A program made the translations under genes and the position numbers. The notes beneath the pieces were generated by a model. That model ran no database searches. It saw only the letters and a program-made list of their open reading frames with translations, and was not told the origin of the DNA. Shown here piece by piece: positions 41,448-51,091 of a stretch of DNA of 64,000 bases. Each line of letters opens with the position of its first letter. The first letter of the stretch is position 1. The DNA is from Mucilaginibacter cryoferens. Its GTDB lineage: Bacteria; Bacteroidota; Bacteroidia; Sphingobacteriales; Sphingobacteriaceae. The DNA lies in contig NZ_JACHCR010000005.1 in NCBI RefSeq assembly GCF_014205845.1, forward strand, positions 186,001 to 250,000, read 5' to 3'.

Positions 41448-43298
41448 ATGGGTTATAAAAGTTTACAGGCTTGTATTGCCGACCTCGAGAAACACGGTCA
41501 TTTGGTACGAATTAAGGAGGAAGTTGACCCTTATCTGCAAATGGCGGCCATTCACCTGCGGGTATATGAAAACCAGGGACCAGCCATACTTTTCGAAAAT
41601 GTTAAAGGCAGCAAATTTCCGGCAGTATCTAATTTGTTTGGAACTTTGGAACGTTCTAAATTTATTTTCAGCGATACGCTTGATAAAATAAAAACCCTTG
41701 TCGAACTAAAAAACGATCCGCTTAAGGCTATTAAACAACCTTTTAAATACGCCAACGTGGCGCTTACAGCGCTTTCTGCCTTACCCATGAAAGGTGGTGG
41801 TAGCAGCAACGCACCGGTAAACTTTGGCAAATGTAAAATAAGCGATATACCGCAGATAGTGAACTGGCCAATGGATGGTGGCCCGTTTGTAACCATGCCA
41901 CAGGTTTATACCGAAGATGCCGATAAACCCGGCATCATGAACGCCAACCTGGGCATGTACCGTATCCAACTGGCGGGTAATGATTATATTTTGAATGAAG
42001 AGATAGGCCTGCATTATCAATTACACCGTGGTATAGGCGTTCATCAAACCAAAGCAAACGCCAAGGGGCAGCCTTTAAAAGTGAGCATATTTGTAGGTGG
42101 GCCGCCAAGTCACCCGGTGGCGGCGGTAATGCCATTACCCGAAGGCTTATCTGAGATGACGTTTGCCGGGGCTTTGGGCAATCGCCGGTTCCGTTATTTT
42201 TATGACGAAGAAGGCTTCTGCATTTCTTCGGATGCCGATTTTGTGATCACTGGTACAGTTATGCCAATGGAAAATAAGCCCGAAGGTCCGTTTGGCGACC
42301 ACCTGGGTTATTATAGCCTTGTTCACGATTTCCCCTTGCTAAAAGTTCACAACGTATATCACCGTAAGGATGCGATTTGGTCGTTTACCGTTGTTGGCAG
42401 GCCACCGCAGGAGGATACCAGCTTTGGGGCGCTCATTCACGAGATAAGCGGGGCCGCTATACCTAAAGAAATACCGGGCCTGCACGCCGTTAACGCCGTT
42501 GATGCCGCTGGGGTACACCCTTTATTATTTGCCACCGGCAGCGAGCGTTACACCCCCTACATTAAAGAACGCAGGCCACAGGAGATATTAACCATTGCCA
42601 ACCATATATTGGGCAAAAGCCAGCTAAGCTTAGCCAAATACCTGCTAATAGCCGCCCAGGAAGATGATCCAACTCTTGATGTAAATAACATCGAAGCCTT
42701 TTTGCTTCACATACTGCAAAGGGTAGATTTTACCCGCGATCTTCACTTTTATACCCGCACCACCATAGATACCCTTGACTACAGTGGCGACGGACTAAAC
42801 ACCGGCAGTAAAGTAGCCATTACCGTGGCAGGCGATATTAAACGCCAATTATGGACTGAGCTGCCGTCATGGTTCGATTTGCCTAAACCCATCGGCAAAA
42901 TAAAGATGGCTATGCCGGGCGTGCTGATGGTTGAAGTACCTAAACATGTTAACCATAAGGATATGGATAACATCATCAGCATAATAGAATATCGCCTGAA
43001 AGAGGAAGAAGATGAGTTAGGCGGCCTTGCCCTAATGGTACTTTGCGACGATGCAGAATTTGCCGCCCAAAACATCAATAACTTTGTATGGGTAACCTTT
43101 ACCCGCAGTAATCCATCGCACGATATTTATGGCATAGGCAGCTTTACCGAGCACAAACACTGGGGCTGTACCGGTCCGCTGATAATTGATGCACGCATTA
43201 AGCCCCACCACGCCCCGGTACTGGAACGCGACCCCGATATTGAAAAACTGGTTGATAAAATGGGCGAAAAAGGCGGAGCCTTGCATGGGATTATTTAG
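41448..43298 (+). CDS. UbiD family decarboxylase, menaquinone pathway type
   Basis: A 616-residue UbiD enzyme, a prenylated-FMN decarboxylase. It carries the MGYKSLQACIADLEKHGHLV start and the long N-terminal domain. The middle has NAPVNFGKCKISDIPQIVNW (about 125-145) and the key region PMENKPEGPFGDHLGYYS with catalytic Glu and Asp (about 275-292). The C-terminus has GIDARIKPHHAP-type sequence. The Bacteroidota version of this length is generally annotated as the menaquinone-biosynthesis decarboxylase. No UbiX is nearby. It is preceded by the inverted heptamer repeat. Confidence 0.9.
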   Translation: MGYKSLQACIADLEKHGHLVRIKEEVDPYLQMAAIHLRVYENQGPAILFENVKGSKFPAVSNLFGTLERSKFIFSDTLDKIKTLVELKNDPLKAIKQPFKYANVALTALSALPMKGGGSSNAPVNFGKCKISDIPQIVNWPMDGGPFVTMPQVYTEDADKPGIMNANLGMYRIQLAGNDYILNEEIGLHYQLHRGIGVHQTKANAKGQPLKVSIFVGGPPSHPVAAVMPLPEGLSEMTFAGALGNRRFRYFYDEEGFCISSDADFVITGTVMPMENKPEGPFGDHLGYYSLVHDFPLLKVHNVYHRKDAIWSFTVVGRPPQEDTSFGALIHEISGAAIPKEIPGLHAVNAVDAAGVHPLLFATGSERYTPYIKERRPQEILTIANHILGKSQLSLAKYLLIAAQEDDPTLDVNNIEAFLLHILQRVDFTRDLHFYTRTTIDTLDYSGDGLNTGSKVAITVAGDIKRQLWTELPSWFDLPKPIGKIKMAMPGVLMVEVPKHVNHKDMDNIISIIEYRLKEEEDELGGLALMVLCDDAEFAAQNINNFVWVTFTRSNPSHDIYGIGSFTEHKHWGCTGPLIIDARIKPHHAPVLERDPDIEKLVDKMGEKGGALHGII

Positions 43299-43463
43299 AG
43301 TAAAGATTTGGGATAAAGCGGTAATAATTTGGGATAAAAGAGTGAAGATGTTGAGAAAAATGATAGAAAAAACGGTACTAATCTCAGAATTTTACCACTT
43401 GCAAATTCAAAAATTCTGTAAATTCTGTTAAATCCTTAAAATCGTGTTTATCTTTGCCGCGTT

Positions 43464-44162
43464 ATGAAAAATCTATCTATCTATATTTTATTTGTTGCCC
43501 TGCTGGCATCTGCCTGTACTAAAAAAAACATCCCTCATTATACCATAGCTAGAGTAACAAAATCTGATACTGCCAGTAAGGTGATAGTTAATATTGGTAG
43601 CCGCTTATCCGAAACAGAGTTGCTGAGCATCGCCGGCAAAATTAAGGCCGACAGTGCTACGTTAACCAACCTGCAGGTATATTACCTGCTAACCGGCCAT
43701 AACGAAAAAAGTACAGGGCCAAATAACTTTTATGCTACCGCCAAATACCCAAGTGCCCAGCTGGCTACCATGCAAGATACTTTGAAAGATAACGATGGCA
43801 ATGTAGTAAGACTAAAAATCACCGGTCTATCGGCACAGGTGGCCAAAAAATTTATCACCCTGATACCTAAGGAAATTTCGGGCCAAAAAATATTGGGGCA
43901 CTTTATAGATGATAATAACGCTACCCTTATTATTCCTTTTATAGATGTGGTTGATCCTCAAAAAGAACTGCACCTGCTGGAGCTGGATACCGCCGGCAAA
44001 GTAGTTTCGGCTACTATACCCACCGTGGTAAATAAGGATGGTATACAGCAGCTGATGGTAACCCAGCGCGGCGACTATATTACGCTAAAGGACAGCATAC
44101 TTACCCAATATTCTATTGACGATATGGGGTTACCTTACAACAGCATCAAATCGGGCTTATAA
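43464..44162 (+). CDS. Hypothetical lipoprotein (232 aa)
   Basis: The N-terminus MKNLSIYILFVALLASACTK has a lipobox ASAC with Cys18. The remaining ~210 residues are a soluble mixed alpha/beta domain; it begins with a segment like ARVTKSDTASKVIVNIGSRL and has no recognised motif. It lies between ubiD and the second M16 pair on the same strand. The gap to the M16 gene is 118 bases, so an operon link is possible but not certain. A periplasm-facing lipid-anchored protein of unknown role. Confidence 0.7.
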   Translation: MKNLSIYILFVALLASACTKKNIPHYTIARVTKSDTASKVIVNIGSRLSETELLSIAGKIKADSATLTNLQVYYLLTGHNEKSTGPNNFYATAKYPSAQLATMQDTLKDNDGNVVRLKITGLSAQVAKKFITLIPKEISGQKILGHFIDDNNATLIIPFIDVVDPQKELHLLELDTAGKVVSATIPTVVNKDGIQQLMVTQRGDYITLKDSILTQYSIDDMGLPYNSIKSGL

Positions 44163-44280
44163 AAAGGCTACAAGCATTATTTTACCTTTTTTAACTAAAA
44201 CCTAAGTTTAAAAAACCAAAATTTCCTTTTCAGGATTTATAGCAATATATTTATAGTGTTTAAAACATTATATAATATAT

Positions 44281-45660
44281 ATGACCCGAAAATCTATCAA
44301 AACATTAACACTTAGTGTTATCGGGGTGTTTAGCTTTTGCCTCGCGATTGCCCAACCCCGCCTGCCGGAAGGCTACTTCTGGAAAAAGCTTCCAAACGGA
44401 TTGGAAGTTGTTGTTATTGAAAACAGCAAAGTGCCATTGGCTACTATTGAGATAGCTGTAAAAAACGGAGCCTACACAGAAGGCCCCGAATTTAGCGGCC
44501 TATCGCACCTTTTTGAGCACATGTTTTTTAAGGCCAACCGTGACTACCCTAACCAGGCAGCATTTTTAAAGCGTACCCAGGAATTAGGCGCAATCTGGAA
44601 CGGAACTACCGATGTAGAACGTGTAAACTACTTTTTCACTTTCGACAGGGACAGCCTTAATGCCGGCTTAAAATTTATGAACGCGGCTATCCGTTTTCCT
44701 ATTTACCGCGAGGAAGATATGAAAAAGGAACGCCCGGTTGTTGATGGCGAGTTTCAACGTGCCGAAAGCAGTCCCGATTTTCAATTATGGTACGGCATTC
44801 AGCAAAAATTATGGGGCGATTTAATTACCCGTAAAAACCCTATTGGTGTACACGAGGTAATTAACACGGCTACGCCCGAGAAAATGATGGTGATCAAAAA
44901 CAAATATTATTTCCCTAATAATAGCTTGCTTACCATTTGCGGCGATGTAAAACACGACGCGGCATTTGCCCTGGCCGAAAAAATATTTGGCGATTGGGAA
45001 AGCAGCGGCTTCAACCCGCACGAAAAATACCCTATCCCGCCATTTAAGCCATTAACCAAAAGCGAGTATTTTATAAAAGAAACTACCATAGCGCAAACCC
45101 CATCTATCCAGATCTCGTGGCAGGGCCCATCGTACTTAACCGATTCGGCATCTACGGTTGCTGCCGATGTATTTACCACTATTTTGGGTTTAAATGCATC
45201 AAAATTACAGCAGGCTTTGGTTGATAAAGGTTTAGCAAGTGGTGTTTATGTAGGTTATACCACCAGCAAATATATTGGCCCGGTTGATATGAACATATCG
45301 CCAAACCCAACCAAGCTTAAAGAATGCTATGATGAAGTGATAAACCAGATAAGCCAATGGGGTAAGGCCGATTACTTTACCGACGAGCAATTGCAGGATG
45401 CCAAGGCTATTCTGTTAAGGAACAGCATACACCGTAAAGAGAAACCATCTACCCTGGCCAGCCAGCTCAGCTATCAATGGTGCAGTACCTCGCTTGATTT
45501 TTATACCGATCTGGATAGCAATTACCAGAAAGTTAGCCGTGCCGATATCCAAAAATTTATCAGCACCTATATAACCGGTAAACCATTTGCAGCAGGCATC
45601 ATTATAGCGCCTGATTTGAGTAAACAACTAAATGTAGCTTCATTTTTTGTAGCTAAGTAA
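44281..45660 (+). CDS. M16 zinc peptidase, active subunit (pair 2)
   Basis: A 459-residue M16B peptidase with a signal peptide to about IAQPR. The zinc motif HLFEHMFFKANRDYP has the ligands at about 76-80, and the downstream Glu is in ERPVVDGEFQRAESSP. The sequence closely parallels the first active subunit at 38120-39493 (for example SHL.EHMFFKAN.DY, VVDGEFQR.ESSP, HE.IN..TP), so this is a paralogue from gene-pair duplication. The partner begins 17 bases after the stop. Confidence 0.92.
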   Translation: MTRKSIKTLTLSVIGVFSFCLAIAQPRLPEGYFWKKLPNGLEVVVIENSKVPLATIEIAVKNGAYTEGPEFSGLSHLFEHMFFKANRDYPNQAAFLKRTQELGAIWNGTTDVERVNYFFTFDRDSLNAGLKFMNAAIRFPIYREEDMKKERPVVDGEFQRAESSPDFQLWYGIQQKLWGDLITRKNPIGVHEVINTATPEKMMVIKNKYYFPNNSLLTICGDVKHDAAFALAEKIFGDWESSGFNPHEKYPIPPFKPLTKSEYFIKETTIAQTPSIQISWQGPSYLTDSASTVAADVFTTILGLNASKLQQALVDKGLASGVYVGYTTSKYIGPVDMNISPNPTKLKECYDEVINQISQWGKADYFTDEQLQDAKAILLRNSIHRKEKPSTLASQLSYQWCSTSLDFYTDLDSNYQKVSRADIQKFISTYITGKPFAAGIIIAPDLSKQLNVASFFVAK

Positions 45661-45677
45661 TTTAAAAAATCTTATCA

Positions 45678-47015
45678 ATGATGAAGAAATATGTGTTCAC
45701 CCTGCTGATTGCAGCGGCGATAGGAAATATAAAAACGGCACACGCACAAAAAGCGGCTTACGAAACCACGGTTGATGGTGTAAAAGTAATTGTGCAACCC
45801 AGCGGCAACGATATTGTAGAGATACAAACCATTATTAAAGGAGGCGTACAAAACTACACTGCCGAAAAAATGGGAATCGAATCGATGGCGATGAGCGCGC
45901 TTACCGAGTGCGGAACCGTTAAACACGATAAAAACAGCTTTAAAGATATACTGGATAAAGTAAGTGCTACCGTTTATGGCAGCACCAACAAAAACTATTC
46001 GGTAGTACGGATGAATTGTATTAAAAGCGACCTGGATGTGGTTTGGCCCCTGTATGTAGAAGCCATGACCCAGCCCCGCTTTGATGCCAAAGAGTTTGCC
46101 CGTATTAAACAAGACGCGATTAACGAGTTAAAGCAACAAGACTCGCAGCCGGATGCGGCTATTGATAAATTTGCCAATAAAGTAGCCTTTGTTAACCGCG
46201 ATTATGCTAAAGACCCTAATGGTACGGTTGATATCATCGGCAAGTTAACACCCGAAGAAACCAAAGCTTTCTATTCTTCCATATTCACCAAATCGCGTTT
46301 ATTGATCGTAGTTGTGGCCGATCTGGACCAGGCTACTATCGAAGCCAAGGTTAAAGCGATGCTTGACGGTGTAAAAAAGGGTGGTGCTTTTGAATTTAAA
46401 AAGGCATCGTTTAAGGTTTACAAAAACAGTATCAATGTAGAGCAGCGCGATTTGGCCACCAACTATGTAGAAGGTGTTACCAGCGGCCCTATCCCGGGCA
46501 GCGAAGATTTTGATGCCTTTAACGTAGCCATGAGAATATTTGCCAACCGTCATTTTTTAGATGTACGTACCAACAACGGTTTATCATACGCCCCACAGGC
46601 ATGGTTTAGCGTTGGCCAAACTTCAACTGCCCGCTTCTCGGTATCAACCACACAACCCGATAAATACATAGCTGTATTTGACAGGCTGGTTGATAAGGTA
46701 AAAACCGAAGGTTTTAACCCCGAAGAGGTTGCCAACATGAAAATAACCTACCTTACCGGTTTCTACTATAAAAACGAAACCAACAGCGCCCAGGCATCGT
46801 CCATAGCTTCAAACGAAGTGTTATTTGGCAACTGGAAACGCTCGTTAACCCTGGTTGATGATGTTAAAAAACTAACGCTTGAGCAGGTGAATAACGCCTT
46901 TAAAACCTATATCAACAATATTGTATGGGTATACCAGGGCGATCCTAAAAAAGTGACCCAGATATTGTATATCAACGGCACCTTAAACAAAGGCGAAAAC
47001 GGTGTAAACCATTGA
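45678..47015 (+). CDS. M16 peptidase-like, non-catalytic subunit (pair 2)
   Basis: A 445-residue M16 protein with a signal peptide (to about HAQK). It lacks HxxEH: the equivalent position reads MGIESMAMSALTECGTVKH. The R/Y-like motif VRTNNGLSYAPQ (about 293-304) is present. It is the paralogue of the protein at 39577-40884 and the partner of the protein just upstream. Its 3' end is part of a 230-base direct duplication that continues into the gap downstream. Confidence 0.9.
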   Translation: MMKKYVFTLLIAAAIGNIKTAHAQKAAYETTVDGVKVIVQPSGNDIVEIQTIIKGGVQNYTAEKMGIESMAMSALTECGTVKHDKNSFKDILDKVSATVYGSTNKNYSVVRMNCIKSDLDVVWPLYVEAMTQPRFDAKEFARIKQDAINELKQQDSQPDAAIDKFANKVAFVNRDYAKDPNGTVDIIGKLTPEETKAFYSSIFTKSRLLIVVVADLDQATIEAKVKAMLDGVKKGGAFEFKKASFKVYKNSINVEQRDLATNYVEGVTSGPIPGSEDFDAFNVAMRIFANRHFLDVRTNNGLSYAPQAWFSVGQTSTARFSVSTTQPDKYIAVFDRLVDKVKTEGFNPEEVANMKITYLTGFYYKNETNSAQASSIASNEVLFGNWKRSLTLVDDVKKLTLEQVNNAFKTYINNIVWVYQGDPKKVTQILYINGTLNKGENGVNH

Positions 47016-47232
47016 TTTAAGTCAAAATTAAAAATTCAAAAGTAAAAAGTGCTTTGGCGCTTTTCTTAAATCCCAAAAAACAAAAGGTCAAAATAGCATT
47101 AAGCTGATTTGACCTTTTGCTTTTTTAGTAATCATTCATTTTTGAATTTTGACTTTTTAATTTTGAATTTATCTCCTATCGCCTTTAACCTTCTTCAAGG
47201 TGCTTTGGCCGGGCAGGTAGATCTGGAAACCA
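46998..47232. repeat. Direct duplication, copy 1, with gene-end fragments
   Basis: It starts in the last codons of the M16 gene (GTGTAAACCATTGATTTAAG at 47002). It contains the stem AAAAGGTCAAA...TTTGACCTTTT (47082-47118) and ends with a piece ATCGCCTTTAACCTTCTTCA and AGGTGCTTTGGCCGGGCAGG (to 47232). The last piece is a copy of the 3' end of the barrel-protein gene on the opposite strand at 47485. The copy is followed by about 75 unrelated bases before copy 2. Confidence 0.8.
47082..47126 (+). terminator. Terminator after the second M16 pair
   Basis: AAAAGGTCAAA and TTTGACCTTTT form an 11-bp stem with a 15-base loop, followed by GCTTTTTTAG. A second copy, from the duplication, is at 47396-47440. 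The symmetry makes it suitable for both strands, so both convergent genes would end here. Confidence 0.8.
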
Positions 47233-47308
47233 TTGCGTTAGTTATAATGTTTCCCAATCACAAGTCAGCCCCGCACATTCCAATACACAAGACTTGCACT
47301 AAGGGGAA

Positions 47309-47547
47309 AAACAGTGTAAACCATTGATTTAAGTCAAAAGTAAAAATTCAAAAGTAAAAAGTGCTTTGACGCTTTTCTTAAATCCCTAAAAAAACAAAAG
47401 GTCAAAATAGCATTAAGCTAATTTGACCTTTTACTTTTTTAGTCATCATTCATTTTTTTGAATTTTGACTTTTTAATTTTGACTTTATCTCATATCGCCT
47501 TTAACCTTCTTCAAGGTGCTTTGGCCGGGCAGGTAAATCTGGAAACC
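47309..47547. repeat. Direct duplication, copy 2
   Basis: Matches copy 1 from GTGTAAACCATTGATTTAAG (47314) to GGCCGGGCAGGTAAATCTGG (to 47547), about 93-95 percent by eye with small indels. It includes its own terminator-like stem (47396-47434) and, at its far end, the true 3' end of the minus-strand barrel gene. Copies are separated by about 75 bases. Confidence 0.8.
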
Positions 47548-48066
47548 AAAGTTTAATGTAAGGGTATGCTGATAAGCCGAACTGCCGAAACCTACAATGC
47601 CATTGTATTTAAGTAAGGTTTCTAAACCGATACTTGGCGTTACAAAATAGGCAAAACCCGGACCAACTCCCAACTCTAAACCATTGGTTGAACCACCCGC
47701 ACCACGCAAATTTTGGCCGCCCACACCAACATTACCTTCGGCAAAAAAACGGCCATGTTTTAATATTTCCACATCAGAGCCGGTATAGTACCTACCCAAT
47801 GCACCTACGCCGTAACGCACATCAGAGCCCGTATTTTTTTCGGTAGAGATGCCAAACCGGGCATAACCACCCAATGCCACATTATCTTTAACAAACCAGG
47901 CCGCTTTTGGCGTTATATCCATGGTAAAGGTGCTTGGGCTGTTTAAACCTAAAGTAAGGTTGCCAATGTCTCCGCCCATTAAAACATTGCCTTTTTGAAT
48001 TTGAGCGCTTGCAGAAAAGCCAAATCCTATAAATGCCAGTACTGCTAATAAAGTAAACTTTTTCAT
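47485..48066 (-). CDS. Small outer-membrane beta-barrel protein (193 aa)
   Basis: A signal peptide ends at FSASAQ (about residue 22), followed by about eight amphipathic strands rich in Gly, Tyr and Phe (GDIGNLTLGL, AWFVKDNVALGGYARFGI, GFAYFVTPSIGLETLLKYNG, TLTLNFGFQIYL). This is the layout of OmpW/OmpA-like small barrels (outer membrane beta-barrel domain, PF13505 type). After the last strand a short polar end KKVKGDMR follows, which is not a classical C-terminal Phe. The role is unknown. Its 3' end is duplicated at 47161-47232. Confidence 0.8.
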   Translation of the reverse strand: MKKFTLLAVLAFIGFGFSASAQIQKGNVLMGGDIGNLTLGLNSPSTFTMDITPKAAWFVKDNVALGGYARFGISTEKNTGSDVRYGVGALGRYYTGSDVEILKHGRFFAEGNVGVGGQNLRGAGGSTNGLELGVGPGFAYFVTPSIGLETLLKYNGIVGFGSSAYQHTLTLNFGFQIYLPGQSTLKKVKGDMR

Positions 48067-48369
48067 AATGATGTTCTTTTAAAATTAACTGTTAGTATTT
48101 TTTTATAACCAACTATTAACAATAGTAATGCCAGTAGAAATTTTTTATTATTTAGCAGCGCTTTTCAGCGTGCATTAACAAAAAAACCAAGTAGTTAAAA
48201 ATCACATTTTCAATATATTGCGGGCGCGATCAAAATAAAATTGACAAAGTTTTATTTGGGGGACTACAGATTTGCTCCTTTTGTTATCTATTTAACCAGG
48301 TATCGGCTTTTTAGTACAAAGCGTATAGTAAGCTTAACTATTTTCGGGAGGCAGCGTCACTTTACTCCT

Positions 48370-48524
48370 GCTGCCGCAAGCGTCCCCGGCTTGTGGCCCG
48401 CATGCTAAGTCGACATACTATTTCCGTTGTTTAAAAACACAAAATCCCGAATGAAAATTCACATCCGGGATTTGCGTGTTGTATACCTTGCAAGCGGGTC
48501 ACAAGACTGGAGCCTTGCGACAGC
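48370..48524. mobile_element. MITE-like element, copy 2 (about 155 bp)
   Basis: The outer arms GCTGCCGCAAGC-gtcccc-GGCTTGTGGC (48370-48397) and CACAAGAC-tgga-GCCTTGCGACAGC (about 48500-48524) match the arms of the 22861 element. Between them is the palindrome AATCCCG...CGGGATT (about 48443-48473), and CATGCTAAGT also occurs in copy 1. The element is diverged from copy 1 and shorter. It lies upstream of nothing but the convergent end of the GH2 gene. The rest of the gap 48067-48369 is AT-rich with no gene. Confidence 0.65.
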
Positions 48525-48545
48525 GAAAGAAAGTTAAGGTACCTT

Positions 48546-50987
48546 TTATTTGGTAGTTAAAGTAATTGTAGACGCAGGCAGCCCTTTTGCTGTTGCTGTA
48601 AACGTAACAACACCGGCTTTTTCTTTAGCCTGTACTATAGCCAAAGCTAAACCATGAAATGCTTTACGATAGGGTACTTTAAAAGAATCGTGACTTACCG
48701 GATCGCCATTATCAACACTGGCAATAAAGGCTTCGCCATTAATTTTAAAGTTAACCAGGTTATCGGCATCAGGTACTACATTACCATCTTTATCCAATAT
48801 TTTTACGGTGATGAACGACAAATCCTTGCCATCAGCTTTAATCAGTTTTCTATCGGCCGTCAGTTCAATTTTAGCAGGTTCGCCGGCGGTGTTTATTACA
48901 CGGGTTAAAACTACCTTGCCGTTTTTACGGGATACTGCCTTTAAAGTACCCGGCTGGTATTTTACACGCCACATGATGTGCAGGTCGTCGCCGGTTTTCT
49001 TTTTGATGCCTAATGATTTACCGTTCAGGTAAAGTTCAACTTCATCGGCATTATTGTAATAGGCCCAGATATCTACCATTTTGCCGGGTGTCCAGTTCCA
49101 ATGAGGGAAGATGTGCAATACATCCTTATTGGTCCATTCGCTTTGGTACATGTAGTAAACATCTTTGGGGAAACCCGCCAGGTCAATAATACCAAAGTAC
49201 GAACTGCGCGACGGCCAGCTATATGGCGTAGGCTCTCCCAGGTAATCAAACCCTGTCCAGATAAACATGCCCGAAAGGAAATCGTATTTCTTCATCACCT
49301 TCCAGGTCATTTCGTGGGTTGATCCCCATGGTGGTCTGGTGTTGTCATAAGCAGAAACATTGTTGCCTTCGCGGGTAAAAGGTTTATCGTAATTCTCTGG
49401 CCATACCCGGATGCTGTCAGATGGCATCTCGTAATAACCACGGGTTTCTAAACCCGATGTAGTTTCTGTAGCGATGAATTTTTTACCAGGGTAACGGTCA
49501 TGAAATTTGGCGTAATCGTATTGGTGATAGTTGTAACCAATCAAATCGATAGCACCAGATTTAACAATCTTGTTGCTGGTGTCGGGCCTATCATTAGCAG
49601 TAGTGATCGGTCTGGTTTTATCCAGGCTATGAACAATCGCTGCCAGTTCTGGCGCTATCCTTAAGGCGCTGGTATCGGCCTGCTGAGGGATCTCGTTACC
49701 AATGCTCCAGATCATAACGCTGGGGTGGTTACGATCGCGCAGTATCTGGTCTTCCAGGTCGCGTTTGTGCCATTCTTTAAAAAACAGGTGATAATCATAA
49801 GTGGCTTTTTTCCATTCCCAGCAATCAAAGGCCTCGTCCATTACAATGAAACCCATTTTATCGCAAAGATCGAGCAACTCTGGGGTTGGCGGATTGTGCG
49901 AGGTACGGATACCATTACAACCCATCGCCTTTAAAATTTGCAGCTGGCGTTCCAAAGCGCGGAAATTAACAGCCGAACCCAAACTGCCCAGATCGTGGTG
50001 ATCGCATACACCTAAAATTTTCATGGCTTTGCCGTTAAGACTGAAACCTTTATCGGCGTCGAAGTTGAAATAACGAATACCTATAGTTGTGGCGTATTCA
50101 TCCACTACTGTTTTTCCGGAAAGCACCTGTGTAACCGCTTTGTATAAGTAAGGTTTATCTACACTCCACAATACCGGATTTTTCACTACAAGATCGCTAC
50201 CTACTTCAAATACAGTATCTTTAAACTGCGCACTTGAAGGAATTGATCCGGCAGAGGCAACAGCTTTGCCAGCTGCATCATACAAAGTAGTTTTTATAGC
50301 TAAAGATGATGACGCCGAAGCATTTTTTACACGTACCTTGATGTTTACGTTTGCAGATTGTGTACTTACATCTGTTGTAGTTACATAAGTACTCCAATGA
50401 TCTATAGCCGTTTTACCTGTAGTAACCAGCCACACATTGCGGTAAATACCTGAGCCCGAATACCAACGCGAGTTTGGCTGTACCGAGTTATCAACCTTAA
50501 CGGCTATAACATTATTGCCGCTAAAATTTAAATAAGGTGTAAGATTATACCTGAACGAGATATAGCCATTGGGCCTGTAACCAAGCAAATGCCCGTTTAT
50601 CCATACCTGGCTTTTTTGATAAACACCATCAAAATCAATATAAACCAATTTATCTTTTGATGATGCCGGAACAGTAAAGGTTTTACGATACCAGCCTATG
50701 CCACCTGGTAAGGCGCCTCCCTCTGGGGTAGCAGGGTTCTCTTTGCTAAATTCACCTTCAATACTCCAATCATGCGGCAGGCTTAGGCTTCGCCATTTGG
50801 CATCGTTTGTTGCGGGGTTTTCGGCATTGGCTATATCGCCTAAATTAAAGCGCCAGCCTTTATCGAAATTGATAGTTTGGCGGCTTTGCTGGGCAAACCC
50901 CGCGGCATAAAAAAACAGGGTAATAAATAACAGGCCGCAAAATTTAGCAGCCCTTTGAGGAAATTTTATAATGTGCATAATAAGCAA
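48546..50987 (-). CDS. GH2 family beta-galactosidase-like enzyme
   Basis: An 813-residue glycoside hydrolase of family 2. A signal peptide (to about GFAQQ) suggests export. Domains in order are: sugar-binding jelly roll (about 38-190), Ig-like domain (about 195-300), TIM barrel (about 305-600), then DUF4982-like (about 620-690) and a C-terminal Ig-like domain. The acid/base Glu432 is in SIGNEIPQQ and the probable nucleophile Glu508 in FIATETTSG; SHNPP (363-367) is the usual substrate-pocket motif. The substrate may be galactosides or another beta-sugar. No SusC/D or other CAZyme is adjacent, so it is not in a classical PUL. Confidence 0.93.
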   Translation of the reverse strand: MLIMHIIKFPQRAAKFCGLLFITLFFYAAGFAQQSRQTINFDKGWRFNLGDIANAENPATNDAKWRSLSLPHDWSIEGEFSKENPATPEGGALPGGIGWYRKTFTVPASSKDKLVYIDFDGVYQKSQVWINGHLLGYRPNGYISFRYNLTPYLNFSGNNVIAVKVDNSVQPNSRWYSGSGIYRNVWLVTTGKTAIDHWSTYVTTTDVSTQSANVNIKVRVKNASASSSLAIKTTLYDAAGKAVASAGSIPSSAQFKDTVFEVGSDLVVKNPVLWSVDKPYLYKAVTQVLSGKTVVDEYATTIGIRYFNFDADKGFSLNGKAMKILGVCDHHDLGSLGSAVNFRALERQLQILKAMGCNGIRTSHNPPTPELLDLCDKMGFIVMDEAFDCWEWKKATYDYHLFFKEWHKRDLEDQILRDRNHPSVMIWSIGNEIPQQADTSALRIAPELAAIVHSLDKTRPITTANDRPDTSNKIVKSGAIDLIGYNYHQYDYAKFHDRYPGKKFIATETTSGLETRGYYEMPSDSIRVWPENYDKPFTREGNNVSAYDNTRPPWGSTHEMTWKVMKKYDFLSGMFIWTGFDYLGEPTPYSWPSRSSYFGIIDLAGFPKDVYYMYQSEWTNKDVLHIFPHWNWTPGKMVDIWAYYNNADEVELYLNGKSLGIKKKTGDDLHIMWRVKYQPGTLKAVSRKNGKVVLTRVINTAGEPAKIELTADRKLIKADGKDLSFITVKILDKDGNVVPDADNLVNFKINGEAFIASVDNGDPVSHDSFKVPYRKAFHGLALAIVQAKEKAGVVTFTATAKGLPASTITLTTK

Positions 50988-51091
50988 TTGGATTAATTGT
51001 ATTTACGACACTAAATTATAAATAATTGTGAGATGTGAAAGGATAGATGTAAAAGCCACCCATTATAGCACAGCAAAGCCTTGCTTCTATA

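Noticed and set aside
47109..47327. 72-codon frame within the duplicated gap
   Set aside because: It lies in and between the duplication copies and reads the barrel-gene end in a wrong frame; not a gene.
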